DNA of 64,000 nt, taken from the NCBI GenBank assembly GCA_031423495.1, contig JANPFP010000219.1, positions 68,995 through 132,994 on the forward strand, given 5' to 3'. Positions 44,770 to 53,608 of this stretch are shown piece after piece (the stretch's first letter is position 1; each line of letters starts with the position of its first letter). A model generated the notes under the pieces. The model worked only from the letters and a program-made list of their open reading frames with translations. It did not search any database and had not been told where the DNA came from. Made by a program: the position numbers and the translations under genes. This stretch comes from JACPYM01 sp031423495. GTDB lineage: Bacteria; Acidobacteriota; Blastocatellia; RBC074.

Positions 44770-45919
44770 ACAAGCTGGCTTTGAAAACGCGAAAGTTCAA
44801 CGTGCGGTTGTCGTTGGGTGAGGGGTGGCCGCCGCTCGCTACGTGCAAGCGATAAACGCAGGTGCGACCGGGTTGCGCAGGCAACACCAACTTGACGTGT
44901 TCGCGTTGATTGACGAAGTGGCTGGCGACCAGTTGGTCGTTCTCATCCAGCACCTGCAATTCAAACGGATGCCCTTGCACGCCGGGGCCGGGTTCGACTT
45001 CCAGCCGCAATTCCAGCCGCGTCGTAGCGGGCAGCCAACCCACAATCTCAGCGTCGTTATTGACCCAGCGAAAAATCTCGCCCTGATGCGTTTCAAACGG
45101 ATACCACCCTAAGCCGGTGTCGAGTTGAAAGTGCAACCGTTGCCGCAAGTGCGCCACTTGAACGGCGCGATCACGAGCGAGCCATTCAAGCATCTCTTGG
45201 GTAAAAGCCGCTTGCCACGTGGGGTCAGCCAGTTTCGCATTCCAAGTTTTGAGTTCGGTGACACGCGCTTCGGTTGATGCCTGCCCGCGTCCCGGGCTGG
45301 GGAAAATCAGTGTCGTAGGCCGCATGCCGCTGACGGCGCGACAGGCGGGCTGTTCGAGAAAACGCTGAAAGAAATAGAGGTCGGTATAAATGCCGCGCGG
45401 CGTGGTGCACCAGCCATAAGGCAAGCGGCGATACATTTCGAGCGTGTGTCCGGCGCACGCCAGATGTATCTGGCTGAATCCCGCCAGCATGGATTCGCGG
45501 TCGGCGGGCAGCGACAAATCAACCGTATAAACGCCGCCCAGCGAACCGTCGGCATTTAGATAAAACGGCAACGAGTGCGCGAAATCGGCCTGTCGCAACA
45601 ACTTATCTAAATAGGCGACGTGATCGGGCCACCAGAGGTCGTCGTCCGGCAGATAACAAACGATCTTGCCGCGCGCTTCGGCCAACGCCTGATGACGATA
45701 GACTTCGCCGTGGCGCATGTCTTTGGGATGGTCAAAAAAACGTATGCGGTCGTCTTGCGCCATCAGGTCGGCTACTACGTCGCGGGTCAGGTCGGGTACG
45801 CCATCGCCGATGATGAAGATTTCGAGATCGCTGACCGATTGGCGCAACGCGCTGCCGACGGATTCATACAGCGTCGGGCCGTGGTCAAACGTAGGAACAA
45901 TGACAGTCGCTTTGAGCAT
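44747..45919 (-). CDS. family 2 glycosyltransferase with C-terminal beta domain
   Basis: 390 residues. The GT-A core is seen in ATVIVPTFDHGPTLYESV, then IGDGVPDLTRDVV and the metal-binding CYLPDDDLWW (DxD). It would transfer a sugar from a nucleotide donor for surface glycans. The last ~110 residues (ELRLEVEPGPGVQGHPFELQ onward) look like a beta-sandwich, unusual for a plain GT2. It lies five bases after the Gfo/Idh/MocA gene on the same strand, forming a sugar-modification pair, with a convergent epimerase on the other side. Confidence 0.88.
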   Translation of the reverse strand: MLKATVIVPTFDHGPTLYESVGSALRQSVSDLEIFIIGDGVPDLTRDVVADLMAQDDRIRFFDHPKDMRHGEVYRHQALAEARGKIVCYLPDDDLWWPDHVAYLDKLLRQADFAHSLPFYLNADGSLGGVYTVDLSLPADRESMLAGFSQIHLACAGHTLEMYRRLPYGWCTTPRGIYTDLYFFQRFLEQPACRAVSGMRPTTLIFPSPGRGQASTEARVTELKTWNAKLADPTWQAAFTQEMLEWLARDRAVQVAHLRQRLHFQLDTGLGWYPFETHQGEIFRWVNNDAEIVGWLPATTRLELRLEVEPGPGVQGHPFELQVLDENDQLVASHFVNQREHVKLVLPAQPGRTCVYRLHVASGGHPSPNDNRTLNFRVFKASLFNLTGPT

Positions 45920-45924
45920 ATTGA

Positions 45925-46899
45925 CTAACTGGTTTTGCCATCGGCGAGCGCGCGCAGTTGGGCAATCGTTTGAACGATCAGCGCCCCTTCAGCGGCGCTG
46001 CTGCGCGGTGGCGGCCCGCCTTGCAAGTGCGCGACAAAAGCGCGCAACTCGCGCAACAACGGCAGTTCGTTTGAGAACGCACGTGGTTCGATCACGGGCG
46101 GCGTCTTGTCATAGAAATTCGCGGCGGTGCGGATGATTTCAAGCTGTTGGCTGTAACCGTCATTCAACACGGCAATGCCGTCACGACAGTGCAAGCGAAC
46201 CATACGTTGCGCGATGGGAGAGCGACTCGAAACCTCAAACGCATGCCACGGTTGCGTGACCAATGTGCCGATCAAGCCAGTGCCAATCAGGCCAGTGCCA
46301 ATCAGACCAGTGCCAATCAGACTTGTTAGGGTTCCGTTGATGCGTTCAGCGACGGCTTCGCGCGGCGTGGGCAGCGTGCCGAAAATTTCGAGCGCGATAG
46401 ACAGGTCGTGCGGCAACAACACCCAGGCGCAATCGCTATCGGTGTGGCCTGAACCCCATTGCACGCGCGTCGTGTGCAAGCCCAGCACCGGCCCTAACTC
46501 TTCGGTGCGGGCGATTTGTGCGAGCAGCTCGACGCCCGCGTGATAGCGCCATTTATCCATCACGAAAAGCCGATCAGGCGCGCGTTCAGCCAGCCGCAAC
46601 GCGCTCGCTGCGTCATCGGTGAGCGGCTTTTCGACAAAGACGGGAACCCCTCGCATCAGCGTTTGCTCAAGCACCGCCGCGTGCGTAGAAGTTGGCGTCG
46701 CCACCACCGCGCCCGCAATGTCAGGCAGCGCAGCGATGTGATTGAAGACGGCAGCGGCTCCGCCCGCCTGAGCGAATTGCACGCTCACGGGCGATTGCGC
46801 CACGACGAAAACCTCGCAGCCCAACGCCACCAGATCGCGCAAAATATAACGCCCCCAACGACCGCATCCGATTAAGCCCACTGGTAAGCGCGAGTTCAT
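45925..46899 (-). CDS. Gfo/Idh/MocA family oxidoreductase with LIGTG repeat
   Basis: 324 residues. NAD(P)-binding motif GLIGCGRWGRYI at the N-terminus, GAVVATPTSTHAAV and the family's catalytic VFVEKPLT with Lys. It oxidises or reduces a sugar or inositol-type substrate in the cytosol. Around residues 192-211 the protein contains four LIGTG-like units from a 15-bp tandem repeat (46265-46324), which interrupts the C-terminal beta domain and could disturb folding. It abuts the upstream propeller gene (one base apart) and precedes a glycosyltransferase, so the three may be one transcript. Confidence 0.88.
   Translation of the reverse strand: MNSRLPVGLIGCGRWGRYILRDLVALGCEVFVVAQSPVSVQFAQAGGAAAVFNHIAALPDIAGAVVATPTSTHAAVLEQTLMRGVPVFVEKPLTDDAASALRLAERAPDRLFVMDKWRYHAGVELLAQIARTEELGPVLGLHTTRVQWGSGHTDSDCAWVLLPHDLSIALEIFGTLPTPREAVAERINGTLTSLIGTGLIGTGLIGTGLIGTLVTQPWHAFEVSSRSPIAQRMVRLHCRDGIAVLNDGYSQQLEIIRTAANFYDKTPPVIEPRAFSNELPLLRELRAFVAHLQGGPPPRSSAAEGALIVQTIAQLRALADGKTS
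46265..46324. repeat. four 15-bp tandem repeats inside the oxidoreductase gene
   Basis: Units are GTGCCGATCAAGCCA, GTGCCAATCAGGCCA, GTGCCAATCAGACCA and GTGCCAATCAGACTT. Fifteen bases keep the frame and encode LIGTG on the minus strand. Confidence 0.95.
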
Positions 46900-49800
46900 T
46901 TACTTGATTTGAATGGTTACGTTGTTGGCGGTCGCGCTTGCTACGCGCACGATTACCTCGGTTGCTCCGCGTCCGATGAGCGCCCGCGGAATCACACAGT
47001 TCAATTGATCGAGTCCGGCAAAGCCTGGGGCTTCGCCCGCGTAAGCCGTCGTGGCCGCAACGCCGCCCATTGTTACGCGCAGGTCGTTCAGCGCCGCACG
47101 CCGTCGCCAGCCCGTGCCGTATAAAACCAATATGACTTGATCGTTTGCGTTGCCGAGATCAATCGCGGCAGGCACGTATTGAGCGCCTTCGAGGGTGGCA
47201 ATAGCGGCAAACGCCTGCTCGTTTTCTCTGACCCGAATCGCAAAGCCCGCCGGCACGCCAAGTCCCGTACCGTTAAAAGTGAATACGGCAGGTGCGGTGT
47301 TGCGCGCGCGTTCGATGCCGAAAGCCATCGTGCCATCGGCGCTGGTGATCGTGACAGTGAACGCGCCGGTCGCGAGCGCCGACGGAAGCAAATAGTTGAT
47401 CTGTTGCGGCGAGACAAAAAACAGCGGCGCATCGTGTGTCGCGCCGTTGGCGTCGGTGAGCGTCACCGTCGTACCCGCCAGCCGCGTCGGCAACGGCAAC
47501 GCCGCAGCCGTTTCAGTGCGCGTCGCCAACTGATTGCCGAACGCCGCCGCGATGCCCTCAATCGGCAGCGCATCTCGTAAGAAGCTCGCGGCATTCACCG
47601 AGACAGTGGCGGGCGGCAGCTTCAACCGAAACATGCCGCGTCCATGCGTAGCGACCACCAAACTGCGCGTGGCTTCGTGCAAACGCACCATGAACGAGGC
47701 TACGCGCGGCAGGCCGTTGCCCAGTCGCACCCACGTCGCGCCTTCATCTGTGGTTTGAAAGACGCCGATGTCGGTGCCGATATACAACGTGCCTGCGCGC
47801 ATCGGATCAATCGCAATCGAAGTCACCGGCACATCGGGCAAGTCGCCGCTGATGTCGCGCCACGTCTCACCGAAATCGTTCGTCACAAACACATGCCCCG
47901 GCGTCGTTGGTGTACCCGCGTTGAATCCCGAATAGGTCGCATAAACGCGCTTCGCATTCGCGGCGTCAGTCGCAATGTCGGTCACGAAGCGATTGGGCAG
48001 CGGCGCTTTCGTGACATTGGTGAACGTAGCCTCAGCCAGTTTGCCCGCGTTTGTCGTGACCTGAATGTTGCCGTCGCTCGTGCCTACCCAAACCGTTTCG
48101 CCCGGCGGCATCGTCGCCGTATCAAGTTTCGGATGCGCCGTAATTGCCGTGACGCGACCTGCACCTTTCGTGAGGTCAGTGCCAAAGCCGTCGGTGCTTG
48201 CGCCCAGCCCCGTCCATGTGATGCCGAGATCGGGTGTGCGATAAACGCGATGCGTTCCCCAATAAACCACGTTGTTCGGTTCAGTGAAGCCCGTGTGATG
48301 ATTCATCGGCGAATAAAATCCGACGCGGTCAGTCGGATTCATGCTGCCCGGCGTAGCTGTGCAACTCGCGCGGCAGCCGCGATTCACGAAAGTGTTGCCT
48401 GCGTTTGTCGAGACGTTTGGCCCAAAGCTGGGAGTGGTCGTACCCGATTGATTATTGTTCTGAAAACTGTGCCAAACGATGTTCGGTCGCGTTTGATCAA
48501 CTAGCGCGTATCCGCCGTCGCCGCCCGCCACGCGCGTCCAGGCCTGACTGCCGGTGAAACGATTCGTGCCGTTGTCTTGTGTACCGCCGAGCAAATAGTT
48601 GGGATCAAGCGGATGCAGGGCTACGCCTTGAAATTGAATGGTGTTGAGCGTGGCGTTCAGGTTTACCCAACGCATCGCCGCCGTGTCGTTCGCGTTTTCG
48701 CTGCGCCACATGCCGCCGTCATTGGCGAGAAAGAATAGGTTGGGACGCGCGGGATCAATCAACGAGGCATGCTGGTCAACGTGAACGCCGCCGTCGGTGG
48801 TGTCGCCGACGGTTTGGTTTTGCCAAGTCTGCCCGCCGTTGAGGCTGCGATAAAAATTCACGAGGCCGAAATAGAGAATGTTCGGATTGCGCGAATCTGC
48901 TGTCAGCGTGAGGTTGTAATTGGTCTGTCCCACGCTCGGCGGATTGCTCAAGGTTTGCCACGTTTCGCCGTTGTCGGTCGAACGATAAATGCCATGCAAG
49001 GTGCTGCCAGCATTCGCAATCACCGCAAACAGTGTCGGGTTGGTCGAAGGTGTCAGCGGCGCGCTCGCGGTCATTTCGATGCGTTGAACGTCGGTGCTTT
49101 GCGGCAAGCCGCCCGCCAGCCATTCCCACGTTCCCGGTTCGCCGCCCTGTTTAGAACGATAAACGCCGCGCCCGAATACGCTGGTGAAAACGGTGTTTGA
49201 ATCGTTGGGGTGAATCAGCAACTGGCTGGCGCTGTATGTAATGTTCGCACCGATAACCTCAAGGTTGCGCCACGTTTCGCCGCCGTCTACTGACTTCCAC
49301 AAACCGCGTTGCCCCGGCACGATGCCCGTCGTACCGCCACCGCCCGCCGGGCCGTAAGCCGAAGCCGTACGCGTGCAGAGATAAATCGTTTGCGAATTAC
49401 GTGGATCAATCGTGATGTGTTTGATTGAGAGTCCGCGAAAGACGGGCAAGCGCGGCGCAATCGTAGCCGTGGGCCCTTCGATGACGCGCCAAGTCGCGCC
49501 GCCATCTGTCGTCTTGAGCAAACCCGCGCCGTAATAACTGTCGCCGCTCGCATTGCCTTCGCCCGTGCCGACATAAATCACGTCGGCATTCGTCGGATCA
49601 ATCGCCAGCGAACCAATCGCCAGCGAAGGCTGATCGTCCGTGATGGGCGTCCAGTTCGCGCCGTTGTCGGTCGTCTTCCACACGCCGCCGTGCGCCGTGC
49701 CGAGAAAGATTGTGCGGTTGTTCACACCGTCGTAATTGGGATGCAACGCAATAGCCGTCGCGCGCCCTGAAGCCGCGCGTTGCGCCGCGCCTGTGTTGCC

Positions 49801-50154
49801 GTTGGCGATGGGTTGCGGCCCCAACGCTTCCCAACGCGGCTGATTTTGTTGCGCAATAACATTCGCCGCCTTGCCATAAAGTTTGACGCGCGCCGCTGTT
49901 TGTCGCGCTTCGGCGGCGTCCATCTGCTCAAGCGCACGAACGCGCGCGTCGAACGGAATCGCTTTTAACGGATAAGCGCGCTGTTCGACGAACCATTCGT
50001 CCGCACCGGGCTTTTCGCCTTTTTCGTTTTCTTCCGCTTGTGTCTCAACTACAAGTTGCGGCGCGTAACGCAACCCGCCGTAATGCAGTCCGAATGATAC
50101 GCCGCCGCCCAACAGCAACGTGAACAGCACTGACCATGAAAAGCGATTCAACAT
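46900..50154 (-). CDS. secreted sialidase-like propeller protein with TIGR03437 domain
   Basis: 1084 residues from the ATG at 50154; two upstream in-frame starts lie next to or inside a palindromic repeat. A membrane/signal segment SWSVLFTLLLGGGVSFGL begins the protein. From about residue 130 there are many Asp-box/BNR repeats (VWKTTDNGANWTPI, LLKTTDGGATWR, IYRSTDNGETWQTL) as in sialidase or VPS10-type propellers. The C-terminal ~200 residues (AASFLRDALPIEGIAAAFGN onward, INYLLPSALATG, FAGLDQLNCVIP) are TIGR03437. It shares its architecture with the protein at 2865-5756. Extracellular binding or a structural role is likely; enzymatic activity is not evident. Confidence 0.85.
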   Translation of the reverse strand: MLNRFSWSVLFTLLLGGGVSFGLHYGGLRYAPQLVVETQAEENEKGEKPGADEWFVEQRAYPLKAIPFDARVRALEQMDAAEARQTAARVKLYGKAANVIAQQNQPRWEALGPQPIANGNTGAAQRAASGRATAIALHPNYDGVNNRTIFLGTAHGGVWKTTDNGANWTPITDDQPSLAIGSLAIDPTNADVIYVGTGEGNASGDSYYGAGLLKTTDGGATWRVIEGPTATIAPRLPVFRGLSIKHITIDPRNSQTIYLCTRTASAYGPAGGGGTTGIVPGQRGLWKSVDGGETWRNLEVIGANITYSASQLLIHPNDSNTVFTSVFGRGVYRSKQGGEPGTWEWLAGGLPQSTDVQRIEMTASAPLTPSTNPTLFAVIANAGSTLHGIYRSTDNGETWQTLSNPPSVGQTNYNLTLTADSRNPNILYFGLVNFYRSLNGGQTWQNQTVGDTTDGGVHVDQHASLIDPARPNLFFLANDGGMWRSENANDTAAMRWVNLNATLNTIQFQGVALHPLDPNYLLGGTQDNGTNRFTGSQAWTRVAGGDGGYALVDQTRPNIVWHSFQNNNQSGTTTPSFGPNVSTNAGNTFVNRGCRASCTATPGSMNPTDRVGFYSPMNHHTGFTEPNNVVYWGTHRVYRTPDLGITWTGLGASTDGFGTDLTKGAGRVTAITAHPKLDTATMPPGETVWVGTSDGNIQVTTNAGKLAEATFTNVTKAPLPNRFVTDIATDAANAKRVYATYSGFNAGTPTTPGHVFVTNDFGETWRDISGDLPDVPVTSIAIDPMRAGTLYIGTDIGVFQTTDEGATWVRLGNGLPRVASFMVRLHEATRSLVVATHGRGMFRLKLPPATVSVNAASFLRDALPIEGIAAAFGNQLATRTETAAALPLPTRLAGTTVTLTDANGATHDAPLFFVSPQQINYLLPSALATGAFTVTITSADGTMAFGIERARNTAPAVFTFNGTGLGVPAGFAIRVRENEQAFAAIATLEGAQYVPAAIDLGNANDQVILVLYGTGWRRRAALNDLRVTMGGVAATTAYAGEAPGFAGLDQLNCVIPRALIGRGATEVIVRVASATANNVTIQIK

Positions 50155-50174
50155 AGTGATAAGTCTCATGCAGA

Positions 50175-50260
50175 AGTACAGCAACCTTTCCAGGTTGCTG
50201 CGGTTTTTCGTAACAGGTCGCCTGAGAGAAACCGCAGCAACTTGGAAAGGTTGCTGTACT
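50175..50260. repeat. 32-bp inverted repeat with AACCTTTCCAGGTT cores
   Basis: Arms 50175-50206 and 50229-50260 match at 31 of 32 positions; each arm itself contains a small palindrome (GCAACCTTTCCAGGTTGC). It lies just upstream of the propeller gene start and shares its core with 26563-26592. Confidence 0.85.
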
Positions 50261-50327
50261 TTTATGAAAAGGACGAGCGATTGCCGCCAAGCAACGCTCG
50301 TCCTTTGGGGTTTAAGTTGAGAATGAA

Positions 50328-51995
50328 TTAACGACCAGCCTGTTGCGGCGGAGCCATCGGCTTGCGCGGCAATTTCTCGTCGCGCATCGCGGCGTTATAC
50401 AAAAAGGCGGCCATGATGACCGCAGCCTGTTTCATATCTTCCGCCTGAATGCGTTCATAAACGTCCATGTTCGAGTGGTGGGTGCGCGTGTCGTATTCCA
50501 CCGGGTCTTGAATGAATTGAAAGCCCGGCAGCCCTACGCCATCGAACGATTGGTGATCGGTTCCGCCCGTGTTGCTGATGGTGATCGTCGCCGCACCCAA
50601 GTCTTTGAACGGCGCGAGCCACGCGCGAAAGATCGAACGCGCAGCTTCGTTGCCCTGCAAATAAATGCCGCGAATCTTGCCCGTACCGTTATCCAGGTTG
50701 AAGTAAGACGAGAACTTGGCGTGTTCGGGTTTGGCGGTGAAAGGCCCGCCGCCGAAACGCTGCGCCATCGCTGCCTGATCGTTGCCCGCAGGCGGCGCAG
50801 GACGAGAGGCAAAATGTTGTTCGACATAAGCACGCGAACCGAGCAAGCCTTGCTCTTCGCCGCTCCACAAACCGATGCGAATGGTGCGACGCGGTTTGAC
50901 GCCCAACGCTTTCAAGATGCGCAAGGCTTCCATTCCTACGGCGCTGCCCGCCGCGTTGTCAGTCGCGCCCGTGCCGCTGTGCCACGAATCAAGATGCGCG
51001 CCGCACATCACGACTTCGTCTTTGAGATCGGTGCCGGGGATTTCCGCCGTCGTGTTGTAACTCATCAAATCGTCGTCGTGGAATTTGGCTTTGATGTCCA
51101 CTTCCATCCGTACCTTCGTGCCTTTTTCGAGCATGCGCATGATGCGTCCGTAATGCTCGACCGTAACTGTGATTGAGGGCAGCGCCTGCGGTGCGTTCTT
51201 GTCACGCGGCCCACCGCTGGCGACAAACAACGTACCGCCATCGCCTACGCGGCCAATATCCATCAGCACGGCAGCGCCTTCGTTGCGAATGAACTCAGTG
51301 CGCTTTTGCATGACTTCCTGTTGGGCGCGCATTTGGCGCAAGCGTTCTTCCATCTCAGGTGGCATTGAACCGGGAGCAGGTGCGCCACCACGACGACCAG
51401 CGCCGAGCGCAGGCGGATCAGCGTTTGCCATCGTCAGCAAATCCGTTTCGTTGTAACGCGCGCCCGGTGAGTTGAACCACGCTTTGACTTCGCGCATAGG
51501 CATCAGCATGACAATCGCGTCTTTGAGCTTGCCGCGATATTTTTCCAGATCGGCTTCGGTCTTGATGTCTAGATAAACCACATCGCCTGTGATCGCGCCG
51601 TTCGTGCCGGGCGTCCAGGCTTTGGGGTAGCCGATTAACGGAAAGGCCACCGGTTCAATGACATTGACCGAAAACTTTTCGAGCGACCAGCCGCGTCCGA
51701 ACGGCCCCCACGCTTCGAGCTTGGCGTTTTCCATGCCCCATTCGGTGAGGCGTTGTTTCGTCCATTCGTTGGCGTGTTTCATTTGCGGTGAACCAGTCAG
51801 GCGCGGCCCGACGACATCGGTCAGCCAGCTTATGGTGTCCATCACTTTGGAACGTTCCATGCCTTCGGCGCGAATCTTTTTCATCACCTCAAGGTCTACA
51901 GTTTCAGTCGTAGCCACTTGCGCGACGGACGAAAAACCTAACAACAGGATGACGGCGAATACGCTGATATATCGTTTCAATATAGTGGTCAACAT
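50328..51995 (-). CDS. secreted M28 family aminopeptidase
   Basis: 555 residues from the ATG at 51995, following AAGGAAGGAC. The signal peptide ends near GFSSVAQVA. A PA-like insert precedes the catalytic part. The co-catalytic zinc ligands are seen in MCGAHLDSWHSGTGATDNAAG (His and Asp, split here by the family spacing), SGEEQGLLGS (Glu) and NTGGTDHQSFD (His). M28 enzymes remove N-terminal amino acids or process peptides outside the cytoplasm. It follows xth by 19 bases; the link is probably positional. Confidence 0.92.
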   Translation of the reverse strand: MLTTILKRYISVFAVILLLGFSSVAQVATTETVDLEVMKKIRAEGMERSKVMDTISWLTDVVGPRLTGSPQMKHANEWTKQRLTEWGMENAKLEAWGPFGRGWSLEKFSVNVIEPVAFPLIGYPKAWTPGTNGAITGDVVYLDIKTEADLEKYRGKLKDAIVMLMPMREVKAWFNSPGARYNETDLLTMANADPPALGAGRRGGAPAPGSMPPEMEERLRQMRAQQEVMQKRTEFIRNEGAAVLMDIGRVGDGGTLFVASGGPRDKNAPQALPSITVTVEHYGRIMRMLEKGTKVRMEVDIKAKFHDDDLMSYNTTAEIPGTDLKDEVVMCGAHLDSWHSGTGATDNAAGSAVGMEALRILKALGVKPRRTIRIGLWSGEEQGLLGSRAYVEQHFASRPAPPAGNDQAAMAQRFGGGPFTAKPEHAKFSSYFNLDNGTGKIRGIYLQGNEAARSIFRAWLAPFKDLGAATITISNTGGTDHQSFDGVGLPGFQFIQDPVEYDTRTHHSNMDVYERIQAEDMKQAAVIMAAFLYNAAMRDEKLPRKPMAPPQQAGR

Positions 51996-52014
51996 TGGGT
52001 GTCCTTCCTTTGAA

Positions 52015-52776
52015 TTAAACGTCGTAATCAATGATCACAGGTGCGTGATCGGAAAAGAAATCTTCGGTGTGAATGCGCGGCGAATGTGCGACTTTGTTCA
52101 ACCCCGGCGTAACGAATTGGTAATCCAACCGCCATCCGACATTGTTGGCACGCGCGTTGCCGCGATTCGACCACCACGAATAATGCACGGCTTCGGGGCC
52201 GACCTGTTCACGAAAGGTGTCGTGATAACCCGACGCCAAAAGTTCAGTGAGCCACGCGCGCTCTTCGGGCAGAAAGCCGCTGTTCTTTTGATTGCCGCGC
52301 CAGTTTTTCAAATCAATCTGTTGATGGGCTACGTTGAAGTCGCCGCAGAATACGAAGTCGCGTTTCGACTTACGCAACTTGCGAACGTGCGCGAGAAACT
52401 CATCCATGAATTTGAACTTGATCGCCAGCCGTTCGGCGTTGCTCGTGCCTGACGGAATGTAAGTCGAGATAACGCTCACGCCGCCGAAATCGCCTTGCAG
52501 CACGCGGCCTTCAGTGTCGAAACTCGAACCCATCCCGCGCGTGACTTTTTTCGGTTTGGTTTTAGCAAGCAGTGCGACGCCGCTGTAACCGGGTTTCTCT
52601 GCCGGATACCACTCCGTGTGATAGCCGAGCGACGCCCACGCCGCAGGCACTTGAGCGGGCAGAGCGCGGACTTCCTGCAAGCAGATGACATCGGCTTCTG
52701 ACGAGGCGATCCACTCGGTGACGCCTTTGGTCGAAGCCGAACGAATGCCGTTCAGATTTAGGGTAATGATACGCAT
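52015..52776 (-). CDS. xth: exodeoxyribonuclease III / AP endonuclease
   Basis: 253 residues from the ATG at 52776. The family signature runs MRIITLNLNGIRSASTKG, ADVICLQEVRA (metal-binding Glu), KPGYSGVALLAK, FCGDFNVAHQQIDL and the C-terminal WRLDYQFVT with SDHAPVIIDYDV (catalytic His). It repairs abasic sites and removes 3' blocking groups from DNA. A hairpin element starts six bases upstream of the ATG and no Shine-Dalgarno sequence is visible. Confidence 0.94.
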   Translation of the reverse strand: MRIITLNLNGIRSASTKGVTEWIASSEADVICLQEVRALPAQVPAAWASLGYHTEWYPAEKPGYSGVALLAKTKPKKVTRGMGSSFDTEGRVLQGDFGGVSVISTYIPSGTSNAERLAIKFKFMDEFLAHVRKLRKSKRDFVFCGDFNVAHQQIDLKNWRGNQKNSGFLPEERAWLTELLASGYHDTFREQVGPEAVHYSWWSNRGNARANNVGWRLDYQFVTPGLNKVAHSPRIHTEDFFSDHAPVIIDYDV

Positions 52777-52781
52777 GCGTT

Positions 52782-52808
52782 GTGGCACAAGATGGCATCT
52801 TGTGCCAC
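52782..52808. repeat. hairpin element GTGGCACAAGAT-N3-ATCTTGTGCCAC
   Basis: Perfect 12-bp stem with a 3-base loop, directly before the xth start codon. A second copy lies at 52954-52976, and a sequence-related one at 62598-62638. Confidence 0.85.
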
Positions 52809-52881
52809 TTGTGCGAACCTTTGAATTGTCTTGGAAAACTGGAAAAGCAAACGCAAAGTAACAGCCCTGCTTCCCAAAAAG

Positions 52882-52926
52882 CAAAAGCCGCGTTCACGTT
52901 TGCTTGATACGTGAACGCGGCTTTTG
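52882..52926 (-). terminator. terminator hairpin between the small secreted gene and xth
   Basis: CAAAAGCCGCGTTCACGT (52882-52899) pairs perfectly with 52909-52926 over a 9-base loop. A-rich and T-rich flanks on the two sides allow it to work in both directions; it should end the transcript of the gene at 52990-53445. Confidence 0.85.
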
Positions 52927-52953
52927 TCGTTACAAAATGAACGGATGAACCAA

Positions 52954-52976
52954 GGCACAAGATACCATCTTGTGCC
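52954..52976. repeat. hairpin element GGCACAAGAT-ACC-ATCTTGTGCC
   Basis: 10-bp perfect stem, second copy of the element at 52782-52808; the two flank the terminator. Confidence 0.85.
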
Positions 52977-52989
52977 ACAGCAAACCGGC

Positions 52990-53445
52990 TTAACGCTTTG
53001 CCAGCGTAATCACCACGGGCATTAACTGTTCGGCTTCGAGCAGCAGTTGTCCTTTGCCCCGTTCATTGTTACGCACGATGCGTCCGAAAACGGTGACGCG
53101 GTTGACGGGTTCGTTGTGCAAGGCCTTGCGTTGACCGCGTGGCAATTGCGCAATCGAAACAGCGATGAGTTTGTGTGAGGCTTCGTCAAACAGATCAATC
53201 GTCTGACGACGCGCGTTGAGCGAAACGACTTCGGCAGTCAGCGTCACGCGGCGGCCTTCGAGTTCGGTCGCGCGTTGCAGCAGTTCGGCTACGTCGAGTT
53301 GATAATAATGTTGGTCTAAAGCTGTCGCGTTTTGAGCTTTCACGTTTTGCGCCGGGCCCGTTGGCTGCTGAGGCGCAATGCTTGATTGCGCGAAAGCTCC
53401 AAAAGCCAGCACAAGAACGAATACAACTGTGGAAAAGGCACGCAT
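52990..53445 (-). CDS. small secreted protein with OB-like domain, unknown function
   Basis: 151 residues with TAGGAGT before the ATG. A signal peptide ends at FGAFAQS. The mature part has YYQLDVAELLQRATELEGRR, then alternating strands (VTLTAEVVSLNARRQTIDLF, VNRVTVFGRIVRNNE, GQLLLEAEQLMPV) arranged like a small OB-fold beta-barrel, as in periplasmic BOF or tRNA_anti-like proteins. Function unknown. A terminator hairpin follows. Confidence 0.65.
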   Translation of the reverse strand: MRAFSTVVFVLVLAFGAFAQSSIAPQQPTGPAQNVKAQNATALDQHYYQLDVAELLQRATELEGRRVTLTAEVVSLNARRQTIDLFDEASHKLIAVSIAQLPRGQRKALHNEPVNRVTVFGRIVRNNERGKGQLLLEAEQLMPVVITLAKR

Positions 53446-53608
53446 TTAATACTCCTATAAAAATGACTTGGATCAATAAAATCGCCCTCACCGCACGGCG
53501 GGGCGTCGAACGAAATCGCGGAGTCTATGGATTGAAAGTCGTTCTGGCAAGTCGTATTTCTATGCGAAGTTCCCTTGGCAAAGGAATCAACGTAGAGGAA
53601 TGGTTGAG

